From positions 11,548-75,547 of the forward strand of contig JBOEGT010000030.1 in the NCBI GenBank assembly GCA_050633585.1: a stretch of DNA of 64,000 nucleotides, in the 5' to 3' direction. The notes under the pieces were generated by a model. It ran no database searches. It had not been told where the DNA came from and worked only from the letters and a program-made list of their open reading frames with translations. The stretch is from CALKZN01 sp050633585 (GTDB lineage Bacteria; Pseudomonadota; Gammaproteobacteria; Arenicellales; Arenicellaceae). Of the stretch, positions 8,258-17,550 are shown piece by piece. Numbering within the stretch: position 1 is the first letter of the stretch; the number at the start of each line of letters is the position of its first letter. The position numbers and the translations under genes are program-made.

Positions 8258-9316
8258 ATGAATATTAAAATTGAATCGCTCGAAATTGGTGGCGAAAAAA
8301 CGATTGTTATTGCTGAAGCAGGAGTGAACCATTTAGGGCGAATGGATTATGCGGAAGAGTTGGTGAAAACAGCTGCCCGTGCCGGCGCTGATGTTGTTAA
8401 GTTCCAAACCTATAAAGCGGATAAACTATCAACAAAAAAAGCACCACGTTTTTGGTCTTGGGAAGGAGAGCATGATCAAGAAGGCTCTCAACATGATTCC
8501 TATTCAAATCTGGACTCTTTTGGCAAGTCTGAATATATTGAGCTCAAGAAAATTTGTGATAAATATGGCGTTGTGTTCATGTCGACACCTTTTGATGAGG
8601 AGTCTGCTGACATGCTGGTTGAAATAGGTATGAAGGGCTTCAAAATTGCGTCATGTGATTTAACCAATTTGCCATTTTTAAAGCATATCGCCAAAAATCA
8701 GTTACCTATTTTATTGTCAACAGGCGCTGCAACTATTGAAGAAATCCGTCAAGCAGTTGATGTGATTGAAGGGCAAGGTAATCAGCAAATTTGTATCATG
8801 CAATGCACATTATGTTACCCAACTAAGCCAAAAGATTCTAATTTGTCAGCATTGAATGATATTGCTGAACATTTCCCAGGCTATGTTTTAGGATTGAGTG
8901 ATCATACCTTAGGTACTATTGTGCCATCCGCGTCTATTCTTTATGGCGCTAAGGTTATAGAAAAGCATTATACGTTTGATAAAACATTGCCTGATAGTGC
9001 AGATCATTGGTTGTCATTGGATGAGTCTGAAATGAAGCTGATGGTAGATAATTTGCGCGAACTCGAAGTGGCTATTGGTGGTGGTAAAAAAGTGAAGTTG
9101 GAGTGTGAAACACCGGCGCATAAATTTGCTCGTCGTAGCTTGGTTTCAGAGGTCGGTATCAAAAAAGGTGAAGTGATTACTCGAGATATGTTGGCGATAA
9201 AACGCCCAGGTACCGGGTTGGCACCAGAGTTTTTGGATCGTTTTGTTGGGCAGGTTGCGGCAAAAGATATTGAAGCAGATGTGTTGTTGACCATGGCTGA
9301 TATTGTAGAGGCTTAA
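8258..9316 (+). CDS. NeuB/SpsE-family nonulosonate synthase (module A)
   Basis: A 352-residue phosphoenolpyruvate-condensing synthase. The TIM barrel carries the family motifs IAEAGVNHLGRM (about residues 18-29), ADVVKFQTYK, MSTPFDEESAD and GLSDHTLG, then VIEKHYTFDK; a C-terminal SAF (antifreeze-like) domain starts at the RRSLV segment and ends RPGTGLAPEF. NeuB enzymes join PEP to a six-carbon N-acyl sugar to make a nine-carbon sialic-like acid. The usual GPDH active-site strip reads SADHWLS, keeping Asp-His. It heads a run of same-strand genes containing two cytidylyltransferases and an aminotransferase, as in Bacillus sps operons. Product identity is open. Confidence 0.88.
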   Translation: MNIKIESLEIGGEKTIVIAEAGVNHLGRMDYAEELVKTAARAGADVVKFQTYKADKLSTKKAPRFWSWEGEHDQEGSQHDSYSNLDSFGKSEYIELKKICDKYGVVFMSTPFDEESADMLVEIGMKGFKIASCDLTNLPFLKHIAKNQLPILLSTGAATIEEIRQAVDVIEGQGNQQICIMQCTLCYPTKPKDSNLSALNDIAEHFPGYVLGLSDHTLGTIVPSASILYGAKVIEKHYTFDKTLPDSADHWLSLDESEMKLMVDNLRELEVAIGGGKKVKLECETPAHKFARRSLVSEVGIKKGEVITRDMLAIKRPGTGLAPEFLDRFVGQVAAKDIEADVLLTMADIVEA

Positions 9317-9358
9317 GCCTGAAAATTTCTTTATAGCGAAATACGTGTTTTGGGTTCA

Positions 9359-10048
9359 ATGAAAGTTATTAATATCATTCAAGCCAGAATGGGGTCATCA
9401 CGTTTTCCTGGAAAAATGATGGCTAGCTTGCACGGCCGGCCTGTCCTTGATTGGGTGTTAACGCGTTGTTTGCAGGCAAAATCTATTGATAGCACGATAT
9501 TGGCAACTAGCGATTTATCGATTGATGACCCTTTGAGTGCGTTCGCAAAACAGCAAGATGTTTCTGTGTATAGAGGTGACGAACAAAATGTGTTGTCGCG
9601 TTATGCACAAATTGCTGAAATGCAAAATGCTGATATTGTGGTGAGAGTCTGTGGTGACAGGCCTTTAATTGATCCTCAGCTGATTGATTTGGCGGTTGAT
9701 TTTTATCGGCAGCATGATGAAATAGATCTTGCCTATAACCACATTTCAGGTGAAGGTCAGCATTGGCCGAGAGGTTTTGGTGTTGAGGTCTTATCAGCTG
9801 ATAATATTATTTCAATGGGGCGCAATGTAACGGACTGTTTTCATTGTGAGCATGTGACGTCTCATATGTGGGCCAACCAAGATAAATACGTTATTGAGCC
9901 AGTTCCTTTTGATAGGACGGATTCTATTGATGCGGATATAAAGTTAGATTTAGATACGAAAGAGGATTTGCTTAGGCTGCAAAGCGTGGCGATGAATATT
10001 GATTCTGAAATGTACGACGTACTAGATCGTTATTTGAACAAAGAATAA
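9359..10048 (+). CDS. SpsF-like cytidylyltransferase family protein (first copy)
   Basis: About 229 residues from ATG 9359. The N-terminus IIQARMGSSRFPGKMM is the nucleotide-binding loop of the SpsF branch of the acylneuraminate cytidylyltransferase family (NeuA proteins read ARGGSKG). VVRVCGDRPLIDPQLI is the metal-binding CGDxPLID segment, and DLDTKEDL is the usual C-terminal element. SpsF relatives are thought to activate a sugar acid, or process an intermediate, in spore-coat and surface glycan pathways. Its gene follows the NeuB homologue by 42 bp and precedes the aminotransferase by one base. A second SpsF-like gene lies at 11441, so the two may have different nucleotide or sugar substrates. 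Confidence 0.8.
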   Translation: MKVINIIQARMGSSRFPGKMMASLHGRPVLDWVLTRCLQAKSIDSTILATSDLSIDDPLSAFAKQQDVSVYRGDEQNVLSRYAQIAEMQNADIVVRVCGDRPLIDPQLIDLAVDFYRQHDEIDLAYNHISGEGQHWPRGFGVEVLSADNIISMGRNVTDCFHCEHVTSHMWANQDKYVIEPVPFDRTDSIDADIKLDLDTKEDLLRLQSVAMNIDSEMYDVLDRYLNKE

Positions 10049-10049
10049 G

Positions 10050-11429
10050 TTGAGAGTAGATATTTTGAAGAATAAAGCGGCAATTTTGGGTGGAAGTCCA
10101 GTGAGATCCAATGCATTTCCAGAAAGAAGTGTGATTGGCGATGATGAAAAACAAGCGGCAATGAAAGTGCTAGACGGTCAAGTGTTGTCGGGTTTTTTGG
10201 CTGCACCTGGAAAGTATTTTAATGGTGGTCAATATCTGCAAGCATTTGAAAGTGATTGGTGCCGTGATTATGGCTTTAAGCATGCTGTCGGGGTGAATTC
10301 ATGGACCTCTGGCTTAATGGCTATTGTCGGCGCTTTGGGTATTGGGCCGGGTGATGAGGTCATTTGTCCGCCATATACAATGTCTGCCTCTTCTACTTGC
10401 GTATTGTTTTATGGCGGTATCCCTGTCTTTGCTGATATCGAGGAAGATTCATTTTGTATTGACCCGGATGCAATAGAGAAGTGTATTACGCCAAGAACGA
10501 AGGCGATTATGGTGGTGCACTTGTTTGGTGGCACGGCTGATATGGATAGAATTTTGCAGATTGCGGAAAAACATGACCTTGCTGTGATTGAGGATGCCGC
10601 TCAAGCTCCAGGTGTATATTACAAAGGAAAGCCTGTTGGTACTATTGGTGATATTGGTGGGTTTAGTCTGAACTTTCATAAGCATTTGCATGCTGGAGAG
10701 GGTGGAGTCATTGTCACTGATGATGATGACTTGGCTTTACGTTGTCAGATGATTCGAAACCATGGTGAAAACTATGTCGATCAGTTTCCAGATATAGACA
10801 TTGATAATACGATCGGTGGCAATTATCGAATGACTGAAATCCTTGCTGCTATTGGTCATACTCAGCTTGGTAAATTGCCGTCGCTGCTATCGCACAGGCA
10901 TGAGCTGGCATCTTACTTGAATGAGAGGTTTGCGAAGATAGAGGGCTTGACGCCACCGACGGTTAGAGAGGGGTGCACCCATGCGTGGTATTTGTATCCT
11001 TTGAGGTACGATAGTGACAAGGTTGGGCTTTCTAGAGCCTTATTTGTCGAGGCTGTTAATCAAGAGTTACCGAAGCCTAAATCGATAGAATCGGTCGCTG
11101 TCACACAAGGTTATGTTAGGCCTTTGTATATGTCTCGTGTTTACCAAGAGCAAATTGCTATTGGTAAAAAAGGATTTCCTTTTAACTTTAATGAAGGTGT
11201 CGAGTACAACTATGATAAAGGGATATGCCCAGTCACCGAGCGAATGTATGAGTCGGAATTAGTATTAACGGCTTTGGCGAGAGAGCCTTTAACGCTGGAA
11301 GACATGAAAGATTTTGCCGATGCGGTTGAGAAAGTGATCGAAAATGCCGCTGATATTGGTGCGGAGTTAGCTGAAAAATATCAATCGGTTAAAATTCAAA
11401 GTACTGTAGATATCGCTAGTGAAACCTAG
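10050..11429 (+). CDS. DegT/DnrJ/EryC1/StrS-type PLP aminotransferase, long form
   Basis: A 459-residue aminotransferase of the sugar/AHBA-synthase type. Visible motifs are GVNSWTSGLMA (phosphate-binding Thr/Ser), the VIEDAAQAPG aspartate that holds the pyridine nitrogen, and NFHKHLHAGEGG, in which K211 sits six residues before the conserved Glu and is the likely PLP lysine. It is some 60-80 residues longer than LegC or PseC, with the extra length near the C-terminus. The start is a TTG one base after the preceding stop; another TTG at 10065 is equally possible. It probably aminates a keto sugar in module A, feeding the synthase at 8258. An AHBA-like or amino-acid substrate is an alternative. 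Confidence 0.82.
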   Translation: MRVDILKNKAAILGGSPVRSNAFPERSVIGDDEKQAAMKVLDGQVLSGFLAAPGKYFNGGQYLQAFESDWCRDYGFKHAVGVNSWTSGLMAIVGALGIGPGDEVICPPYTMSASSTCVLFYGGIPVFADIEEDSFCIDPDAIEKCITPRTKAIMVVHLFGGTADMDRILQIAEKHDLAVIEDAAQAPGVYYKGKPVGTIGDIGGFSLNFHKHLHAGEGGVIVTDDDDLALRCQMIRNHGENYVDQFPDIDIDNTIGGNYRMTEILAAIGHTQLGKLPSLLSHRHELASYLNERFAKIEGLTPPTVREGCTHAWYLYPLRYDSDKVGLSRALFVEAVNQELPKPKSIESVAVTQGYVRPLYMSRVYQEQIAIGKKGFPFNFNEGVEYNYDKGICPVTERMYESELVLTALAREPLTLEDMKDFADAVEKVIENAADIGAELAEKYQSVKIQSTVDIASET

Positions 11430-11440
11430 CCTTCAAGGAC

Positions 11441-12193
11441 ATGGGATTAAACGGTAAAAAAGTAGTTGCTATTATTGAAGCTCGAATGAATTCAACGAGG
11501 TTGCCAGGCAAGGTTTTAAAGCCCTTGTCTGGTGTGCCTGTCATTGGACAAATTGTGAATAGGCTCCGTGCTGCAAAGCATGTAGATGAAGTGTGTGTGG
11601 CGACAGTCAATGACTCAAGTTGTGATGCTTTGGTTGATTATTGTGAAGAAATAGGTGCGACCGTTTTTCGTGGCAGTGAAGACGATGTTTTGGATAGGGT
11701 CTTAAAGGCAGCGTATTTTACAGATGCGGATGTCATTGTTGAGATTTGCGGCGACTGTCCATTAATTGATGCGGGTGTTGTGGATGCAGTTGTTCAGCAA
11801 TATTTTCAAGAGGGTGTTGATTTTTGTTCAAATGCGATCCAAAGAGTTCATCCAATTGGCCTTGATGTAAAGGTCTTTTCAACGGCTGTTTTACAGCAAG
11901 TTGCCGATAAAACGGATGATCCCTACGATCATGAGCATGTGTCATTATATATTTATGAGCACCCAGAATTATTTTCTATTTCCCATTTAAGTGATCAGTT
12001 AAGTGCTGATCAAGTAGATTATAGATTGACCTTAGATACGCAAGAAGACTTTCGTTTGATCAATGCAGTGTATCAACACTTGTTTGATGAGAATAAGTTG
12101 TTCACATTGACTGATGTGCTGACATTGTTGAGCGCGTCACCTGAGTTGTTAAGCATTAATCAAGGCATCAAACAAAAGGGTGTTCGTGAGTAA
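11441..12193 (+). CDS. SpsF-like cytidylyltransferase family protein (second copy)
   Basis: A 250-residue paralogue of the protein at 9359, with IIEARMNSTRLPGKVL as the nucleotide-binding loop, EICGDCPLIDAGVVD as the metal-binding segment and LTLDTQEDFRLI near the C-terminus. The conserved middle piece DPYDHEHVSLYIYEH corresponds to the CEHVTSHMW stretch in the first copy, so both belong to the same sub-branch. It overlaps the following oxidoreductase gene by 8 bp, evidence of translational coupling. Having two SpsF homologues beside one synthase is unusual. One may act on an intermediate rather than on the final acid; this is inference. Confidence 0.8.
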   Translation: MGLNGKKVVAIIEARMNSTRLPGKVLKPLSGVPVIGQIVNRLRAAKHVDEVCVATVNDSSCDALVDYCEEIGATVFRGSEDDVLDRVLKAAYFTDADVIVEICGDCPLIDAGVVDAVVQQYFQEGVDFCSNAIQRVHPIGLDVKVFSTAVLQQVADKTDDPYDHEHVSLYIYEHPELFSISHLSDQLSADQVDYRLTLDTQEDFRLINAVYQHLFDENKLFTLTDVLTLLSASPELLSINQGIKQKGVRE

Positions 12194-13187
12194 GCGGTAT
12201 CGTTCAGCAATTATTGGGTGTGGTTTGATCGGCAGTAGCATGCAGGACCGCAAGGGAGGGACTGTCAGGGGGATTTCTACGCATGCCGCTGCCTACTCAG
12301 AACATGAACAGGTTGAGTTGGTGGCGCTCTGTGATAGTCAACCAGAAGGGCTTTCTGTAGCAAATGATCGTTGGGGACCACTACCTTGTTATGATAATTA
12401 CATAGATTTGCTGAGTAAAGCGCAACCTGAGCTTGTTAGTGTTGCTACTCATGTCGATAGTCATTATGAAATTACTAAAGCCTGTTTAATGCATGATAGT
12501 GTTAAAGCGGTTTTACTCGAAAAGCCAGTGTGTCATGATATTAATGAGGCTAGAGAGTTAGCTGATATTGCTCGTTCTTGTAATAAGGCGTTGAATGTCA
12601 ATTATTCTCGACGATTTTCTCCTGAGTTTCAAAGGGTTGCTTCTGATATTTCAAACGGTGTTTTTGGGGAGCCATTAATTGTGACAGGCGTTTACACGAA
12701 AGGTTTGTTTCATAACGGCACGCATTGGATAGATATGTATAGGATGTTGTTTTCGGAACCTAAGAAGGTTTTTGCAACGGCTTCTCCAAGCATTGATAGC
12801 AAGATGGATCCGGACCCTATGGTCTCGTTCGCTTTTGAGCATGATTCCATGATGAGCGCTGAGGTGAAAACATTTGCACATGAGCATCATACTATTTTTG
12901 ATATGGATATTGTGTTGACTAAAGGTAGGATAAGAATTATTGATCAATCTGATACAATTGAGATGTATAAAGTTAAAGATGATTGGCCTTTTGCTGGCTA
13001 TCAATCACTCGATAAGACTGATACTTTTAACCAATGTTTAAGTAACGCGTTGATGCATGCGGTTGACGATTTGGTGAATTCAATTGATGGTGGAGATTCA
13101 GTCTCTCCCATTGAGAGTGCGATCAAGAACTTGGAGTGGGCGACTGAAATTAAACATTCTTTATCTCATTTCTCGGGTAGTTTATAA
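12186..13187 (+). CDS. Gfo/Idh/MocA-family NAD(P)-dependent oxidoreductase
   Basis: About 333 residues from GTG 12186, which has an AAGGG ribosome-binding site five bases upstream; an in-frame GTG at 12180 is less favoured. The Rossmann motif IIGCGLIGSS opens the protein, and LEKPVCHD near residue 114 is the EKP motif holding the catalytic lysine of the family. FHNGTHWIDMYRM carries the conserved His-Asp of the substrate site. Family members oxidise or reduce a ring hydroxyl of sugars or inositols (for example WlbA and KijD10). It overlaps the preceding SpsF-like gene, so it belongs to module A and probably creates or removes a keto group there. Confidence 0.85.
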   Translation: MSKRYRSAIIGCGLIGSSMQDRKGGTVRGISTHAAAYSEHEQVELVALCDSQPEGLSVANDRWGPLPCYDNYIDLLSKAQPELVSVATHVDSHYEITKACLMHDSVKAVLLEKPVCHDINEARELADIARSCNKALNVNYSRRFSPEFQRVASDISNGVFGEPLIVTGVYTKGLFHNGTHWIDMYRMLFSEPKKVFATASPSIDSKMDPDPMVSFAFEHDSMMSAEVKTFAHEHHTIFDMDIVLTKGRIRIIDQSDTIEMYKVKDDWPFAGYQSLDKTDTFNQCLSNALMHAVDDLVNSIDGGDSVSPIESAIKNLEWATEIKHSLSHFSGSL

Positions 13188-13203
13188 CTTGTCATATTGC
13201 TAA

Positions 13204-14292
13204 ATGGCTAGAAAAAAAATCCTTATTTGCGCGTCAGATCCTGGAGGAGCGACCTATTTAATTCCCGTGTTACATGAGCTGGTAAGGCATCCTGATTTTT
13301 GTCTGGAGATGCTCGTTTATGGAGAAGCATTGAGTTTATTTAAAGAGGAAGGCTTTCATGTTTTAGATGTGAATCGAGAGTTGGAAGCCTTTTCTAGCTT
13401 GCAAGCGCTTTTTGAGTCGATTGCTCCGGATCTGTTGTTGGGGGCGACATCAGTGAATGAATTTAATTGGGAGAGAAAATTTGTTCAGCTTGCCAATATG
13501 TTGGGTGTTCCAAGTGTGTCTGTCATTGACTTTTGGAGTAATTTTTTGATGAGGTTTCGTTTGGATGAAAACGAACTAGTCATGCCATCTAAAATCGCTG
13601 TCATTGATCAGTCTATGAAGGAGTCGATACAAGCATCTGGCGTGGATGACGCCATATTAAGCGTTGTCGGTCATCCAGCGTATGAGTTAATCGCGAATAA
13701 AAAAGGTGGAAGGCAGGAGTCTAATGATGAGGGTGATGTATTACGTATCTTGTTTGTGTCTCAACCAATCGCTAAATTTCACCTGCAAGAGTATGGTGAT
13801 GAAAATCATCTCGGCTTTAATGAAAAAAGTGTCTTTAAAGATCTTGTGTTGGCGTCGGGAAAGTTTGCCGCTGAGCGAGGTGTTGCTGTTGAAATCTCGG
13901 TACTTTTGCATCCTAGGAATAGCGATGAAATTCAACTGCCATACATGGGGATAGGTGTGCATGCCGTTCAAATTAAGAATGCGAACAGGTATTGCGCGAT
14001 CGCTGAAATGAATCTTGTCTTAGGTATGTATTCGAGCTTTCTTTATGAAGCGCATCTTTTAGGTGCGAATGCGGTGAGCTATATGCCTGAAAGTCGGCAG
14101 GATAACCTGCCTTACGAGGAGGGTTCACCTGTTTCGCAGATTAGACAAATTACTAAGCTAGAGGATTTATTTCAGTCTCTGCAGGAGAGCGACTTGGAGC
14201 TAATAGATAAACAGCCTAGTTCTTTTATGAATCAATTTGAACATTCTACTCAAAGACTTGTCAATTTGTGCTGTGACTTAACCAATGTTTGA
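13204..14292 (+). CDS. Putative GT-B-fold protein, function unknown
   Basis: A 362-residue protein I cannot assign to a named family. It begins with ILICASDPGGATYLIPVLHE, a glycine-rich loop like those at the start of GT-B glycosyltransferases and UDP-sugar 2-epimerases. A second Rossmann-like start occurs near ILFVSQPIAKF, followed by VLLHPRN and the conserved-looking LVLGMYSSFLYEAHLLGAN, which resembles the donor-site helix of GT-B and CDP-glycerol transferase proteins. It starts 16 bp after the Gfo/Idh gene and is probably the last plus-strand gene of this sub-operon. A nonulosonic acid transferase or an NDP-sugar hydrolase (the PseG or LegG step) are both plausible. Confidence 0.55.
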   Translation: MARKKILICASDPGGATYLIPVLHELVRHPDFCLEMLVYGEALSLFKEEGFHVLDVNRELEAFSSLQALFESIAPDLLLGATSVNEFNWERKFVQLANMLGVPSVSVIDFWSNFLMRFRLDENELVMPSKIAVIDQSMKESIQASGVDDAILSVVGHPAYELIANKKGGRQESNDEGDVLRILFVSQPIAKFHLQEYGDENHLGFNEKSVFKDLVLASGKFAAERGVAVEISVLLHPRNSDEIQLPYMGIGVHAVQIKNANRYCAIAEMNLVLGMYSSFLYEAHLLGANAVSYMPESRQDNLPYEEGSPVSQIRQITKLEDLFQSLQESDLELIDKQPSSFMNQFEHSTQRLVNLCCDLTNV

Positions 14293-14316
14293 ATGAATGC
14301 AAGAAGTGGTAGTACG

Positions 14317-14844
14317 CTAAAAGTTTGGGTTGATTAATCCGTATTCAAGAATGTCGGTATAGGTGCCGTGCTTAAAGAGTGCTTTTTCACGAGTACCTTC
14401 ATGAACCATGCCAAGAGCTAGTGCAAGCTTTTGCATGCCAATATTTTCTTTTGATGTTCCGCAATAGATTCTGGTTAGGTTTAACTCCATAAATCCATGC
14501 TTTATGATGAGTTTGGCAGCTTCTTTAGCAAAACCTTTTCCCCAGTACGTTTTTTCTCCAAGCAATATGGCAAATTCTGCATTTCTATTAATCCAATCAA
14601 TTTTTTGCAAGGATATGTTGCCTATGTGTATGTCTGTTTCATTGTCACACATTGCAAGTACTAGTTCGTGTTTGTTGTAGGAGCTTTTAATGTATTCTTC
14701 TGCTTGAGACTTTGAGTAGGCGAAGCGGTGATGATTGTTGTATTCGCACACTTCAGTATCGTTAAGCCAGTGAACATAATTGCCATTTAAGTCTGATTCA
14801 GACAGGCCACGAAGGTGGACTTTGTTTCCTTTGAGAAAAATCAT
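14317..14844 (-). CDS. GNAT (RimJ/RimL-like) N-acetyltransferase
   Basis: About 175 residues if started at the ATG at 14844, whose first residues MIFLKGNKVHLRGLSE match the typical N-terminus of RimJ/PseH-like enzymes; the frame stays open to 14955 but that extra stretch is basic, low in conservation signals and overlaps the divergent frame. Acetyl-CoA-binding motif A is visible as YWGKGFAKEAAKL, followed by LNLTRIYCGTSKEN and IGMQKLALALGM. In nonulosonate pathways this fold supplies the N-acetyl on a 4-amino-sugar nucleotide (PseH, SpsD), so it is a candidate for the acetylation step of module A. It lies on the opposite strand to its neighbours and could instead be an unrelated acetyltransferase. 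Confidence 0.78.
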   Translation of the reverse strand: MIFLKGNKVHLRGLSESDLNGNYVHWLNDTEVCEYNNHHRFAYSKSQAEEYIKSSYNKHELVLAMCDNETDIHIGNISLQKIDWINRNAEFAILLGEKTYWGKGFAKEAAKLIIKHGFMELNLTRIYCGTSKENIGMQKLALALGMVHEGTREKALFKHGTYTDILEYGLINPNF

Positions 14845-15010
14845 ATTTTTAACGAATGTCGATTTTTTAAATGCCGTAGCATAACATAGGCATCTTTGTT
14901 TTTCGTGTTTTGGATGCACCTGTGGAAGAGAGGGAGGTGTGTATTTTTGTATCATACATGCTCTGTTAGTTCGACTGAATCATGTAGAATACGCATTTTT
15001 GGGAATAAAG

Positions 15011-16561
15011 ATGAAAGCGGTTTTTTCTTCAATTAATGAAATTGATATGATGCTAACGGTCGCTCGCCGTTTGCAGCGAGATCATGGTTTTCATCCTATT
15101 TATTGGTCTGCGTCGACGGATCACCAAGCCGCGCTGTTAGAGCAATTTCCTGATGTGTTATTTCATGATTTTTTTGACGCGATCAGAGGCGAATATCCGC
15201 AATTTTTCGATTTGCAGCAAGGTTTTGCTCTTTTAAGTGAAGAGGTGTTATCTGAGTATTCTGATATTGAAAAGACTTTTATTGATTTGTCTATGACGCG
15301 GGCAGATCCATCGGGAGGTTTTAAATATTATGAATTAACTAATTATTTTCACCGTGCGTTAGCGGCTTCATTGAGTTTTATTAAAAAGTATCAGCCAGAT
15401 GTTTGGGTTTCTTTGTCTCCGCCGCATTCTATGTTTGATTATGTTTTTTATGAGGTGTGCCGGAAAAAACAGATTAAAACAGTTATTTTATTTGAGACGA
15501 GCCTTCCTGGTTATTCATTTGCAGTTGAAGAAATTAACTATCAACACAAGCGATTAGATGTGGAAATTTCTCGTATTAAAAAAACAGGTTTTGATGAGCA
15601 AGGAATCCCTGAAAAAGTCATGGGGTATATTCAAGGGATTCGCAAAACATATGACGATGGCAAGCCGTTTCATTTTCAGATTAATTATCCAGGCGATTCA
15701 GGTTTAAGCCGGCACAGTTTTGAGCGGATTAGAACGGAGCTTCATCGTCAAAAGAAGCAATGTTTAAAACAATATTGGTTAGAGAGATTAAGCCCATTCA
15801 AGAAGCTTTCTACTAGAAAACATTATTTAAAACAATCGCACCATAAATTGATTGCGTCTTTTACTTCTGAGCTTGATTGGTTGCGTTGTAAGTTAGATTC
15901 AGTGAAGCAAACGCAGGAAATTTTTGATGAATATGTTCATTTGTCGAGCGAGTATGTGATGGATAGGGAATATGTATACTTTCCTTTGCATATGCAGCCA
16001 GAATGCACAACGGTGCCGCAAGGAGGTGTGTTTGCTGATCAGTTATTGTCTTTGCGCATGTTAAGGGCTGCGCTCCCTGATGAGGTATTTATTTATGTGA
16101 AAGAAACACCAGGGCAGTTTAGGTGGCATCGAGGTATTTCGGCTAGGTATCGTTGGATGTATCAAGAAATGGCTGATATGAAGAATGTAGTTTTGCTGCC
16201 AACTGATACGGACCCATTTGCATTGGTGGATAATAGTCAGTGCGTTTTTTCCATAACGGGTACGTCTGGTTGGGAATCAATTGTTCGAGGAAAGCCTGTT
16301 ATTTCTATGGGGAAACTCTTTTTTTACAAAGGGTTTCCTGGCGTTTATCAGGTGAGTTCAGCTGAAGAAATTGACACGGCTATGAACAGTATTCAAGAAA
16401 ATCCAGCTGTAGATTTTAATGAAGTGCTAATAGCAGTTCAGGCCCTAATTAATTTATGTGCTGTTTGTTCAGTGCAGAAAAAATATGTTGAGTTATATGA
16501 TATTCCTATTGAAGAGAATATTGATAGATTGGTGGGTTTGTTATCGTCGGAAACAATGTGA
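15011..16561 (+). CDS. Capsule-polysaccharide (KpsS/GT-B)-like protein
   Basis: About 516 residues from ATG 15011, which has GGGAATAAAG upstream; an in-frame ATG at 14939 would add 24 residues. The C-terminal half resembles the Capsule_synth/Kdo-transferase family: YVYFPLHMQPECTT, then QLLSLRMLRAALPDEVFIYV with KETPGQ, and FSITGTSGWESIVRGKPVIS, matching the donor-site GTxGWEA motif of such proteins. They attach Kdo-like acidic sugars to lipid or glycan acceptors in the cytoplasm. It sits between the GNAT gene and an aldo/keto reductase, upstream of a neuA. It may therefore transfer the acid made by module A. That role is inferred from context. Confidence 0.65.
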   Translation: MKAVFSSINEIDMMLTVARRLQRDHGFHPIYWSASTDHQAALLEQFPDVLFHDFFDAIRGEYPQFFDLQQGFALLSEEVLSEYSDIEKTFIDLSMTRADPSGGFKYYELTNYFHRALAASLSFIKKYQPDVWVSLSPPHSMFDYVFYEVCRKKQIKTVILFETSLPGYSFAVEEINYQHKRLDVEISRIKKTGFDEQGIPEKVMGYIQGIRKTYDDGKPFHFQINYPGDSGLSRHSFERIRTELHRQKKQCLKQYWLERLSPFKKLSTRKHYLKQSHHKLIASFTSELDWLRCKLDSVKQTQEIFDEYVHLSSEYVMDREYVYFPLHMQPECTTVPQGGVFADQLLSLRMLRAALPDEVFIYVKETPGQFRWHRGISARYRWMYQEMADMKNVVLLPTDTDPFALVDNSQCVFSITGTSGWESIVRGKPVISMGKLFFYKGFPGVYQVSSAEEIDTAMNSIQENPAVDFNEVLIAVQALINLCAVCSVQKKYVELYDIPIEENIDRLVGLLSSETM

Positions 16562-16573
16562 ATGTAAATATTT

Positions 16574-17491
16574 ATGTTACCTGTTAATAAAATAGCGTTA
16601 GGAACAACCAAGCTAGGCATGCCTTATGGTGCGGTTGAGCAGGTACAAGTCTCTCAGGCTGTAACTACAGGAATTTTTCAAAAGTGTCAGCAACTTGGTT
16701 TTGATATGTATGATACGGCGCCAAGTTATGGTGTGGCTGAGGCGCTGATTGGTGAGAATCTTCAGGGAGAGTATGCTCCTGATTTGGCAAGAGTGCAGCA
16801 TGCGCCTCTAAAAATTATCACAAAAATTGCTAAGGTTCAGTCTGTTGAAATTTCGATGGATAGCATTAATACTGTTCAGTCGGTATTTGAGCGCTCCTTA
16901 GCGTTAATGCAATGCAACTCGTGCTATGGATTATTGATTCATGATGTCAAAGATTTATTTAAGGTAAATGCGGAAAAATTAGTGGACTGGATGCATGAAA
17001 TGAAAGCATCTGGAAAAGTTGAAAAGATTGGTGTTTCTGTCTATACCCCTGAAGAGGTTGAGCGGCTCTTGGAAGTTTTTGATTTTGATTTAGTTCAATT
17101 GCCATGTAATATTTTTGACCAGCGTTTTATTCAGTCGGGTGTGTTGGCAACGTTGGCGCAAAAAAACATTGAAATTCATGCGAGAAGTTTGTTTTTAAAA
17201 GGCATTATTTTGAAGCCAAATGCACAAGCTAAGCTCCCAAGTAAGCTGTTAGCGCATAATGTGGAATTTCATAAATTTATGAACCAACAGGAGCTTTCGG
17301 CGTATGATGCTTGTTTGCATTTTGCTAATGCTCAAAGTTTAGTTGATCGCTGGGTAATTGGTGTTTCATCGGATAAGCAGCTTAAGCAGTTGTGCCAAGG
17401 TGTGAATTTGTTATCTGAGAACATGATGGGTATTGATTATCGGCAATGGGCTTTTGCAGATGCCGCTGCGTTAGACCCCCGCGAATGGTGA
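16574..17491 (+). CDS. Aldo/keto reductase
   Basis: A 305-residue TIM-barrel oxidoreductase of the AKR superfamily. The catalytic tetrad can be read: Asp and Tyr in FDMYDTAPSYG near residues 49-55, Lys in IITKIAK near 84, and His in YGLLIHDV near 121. NADPH-linked members reduce sugar aldehydes and ketones. It starts 12 bp after the preceding gene and lies 59 bp before neuA, on the same strand. AKR genes beside neuA/neuB recur in surface-sugar clusters, so it may reduce an intermediate or the carbonyl of a sugar acid. No specific substrate is indicated by the sequence. Confidence 0.82.
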   Translation: MLPVNKIALGTTKLGMPYGAVEQVQVSQAVTTGIFQKCQQLGFDMYDTAPSYGVAEALIGENLQGEYAPDLARVQHAPLKIITKIAKVQSVEISMDSINTVQSVFERSLALMQCNSCYGLLIHDVKDLFKVNAEKLVDWMHEMKASGKVEKIGVSVYTPEEVERLLEVFDFDLVQLPCNIFDQRFIQSGVLATLAQKNIEIHARSLFLKGIILKPNAQAKLPSKLLAHNVEFHKFMNQQELSAYDACLHFANAQSLVDRWVIGVSSDKQLKQLCQGVNLLSENMMGIDYRQWAFADAAALDPREW

Positions 17492-17550
17492 TTGTCATGT
17501 TGGCTGCTTATCAAACACGATTTATTTAATCAGATTTTATTATCAGTAAT

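Noticed and set aside
14845..14955. N-terminal extension of the GNAT gene
   Set aside because: The added segment has no family likeness and runs into the divergent gene's leader; the ATG at 14844 gives the usual RimJ/PseH N-terminus.
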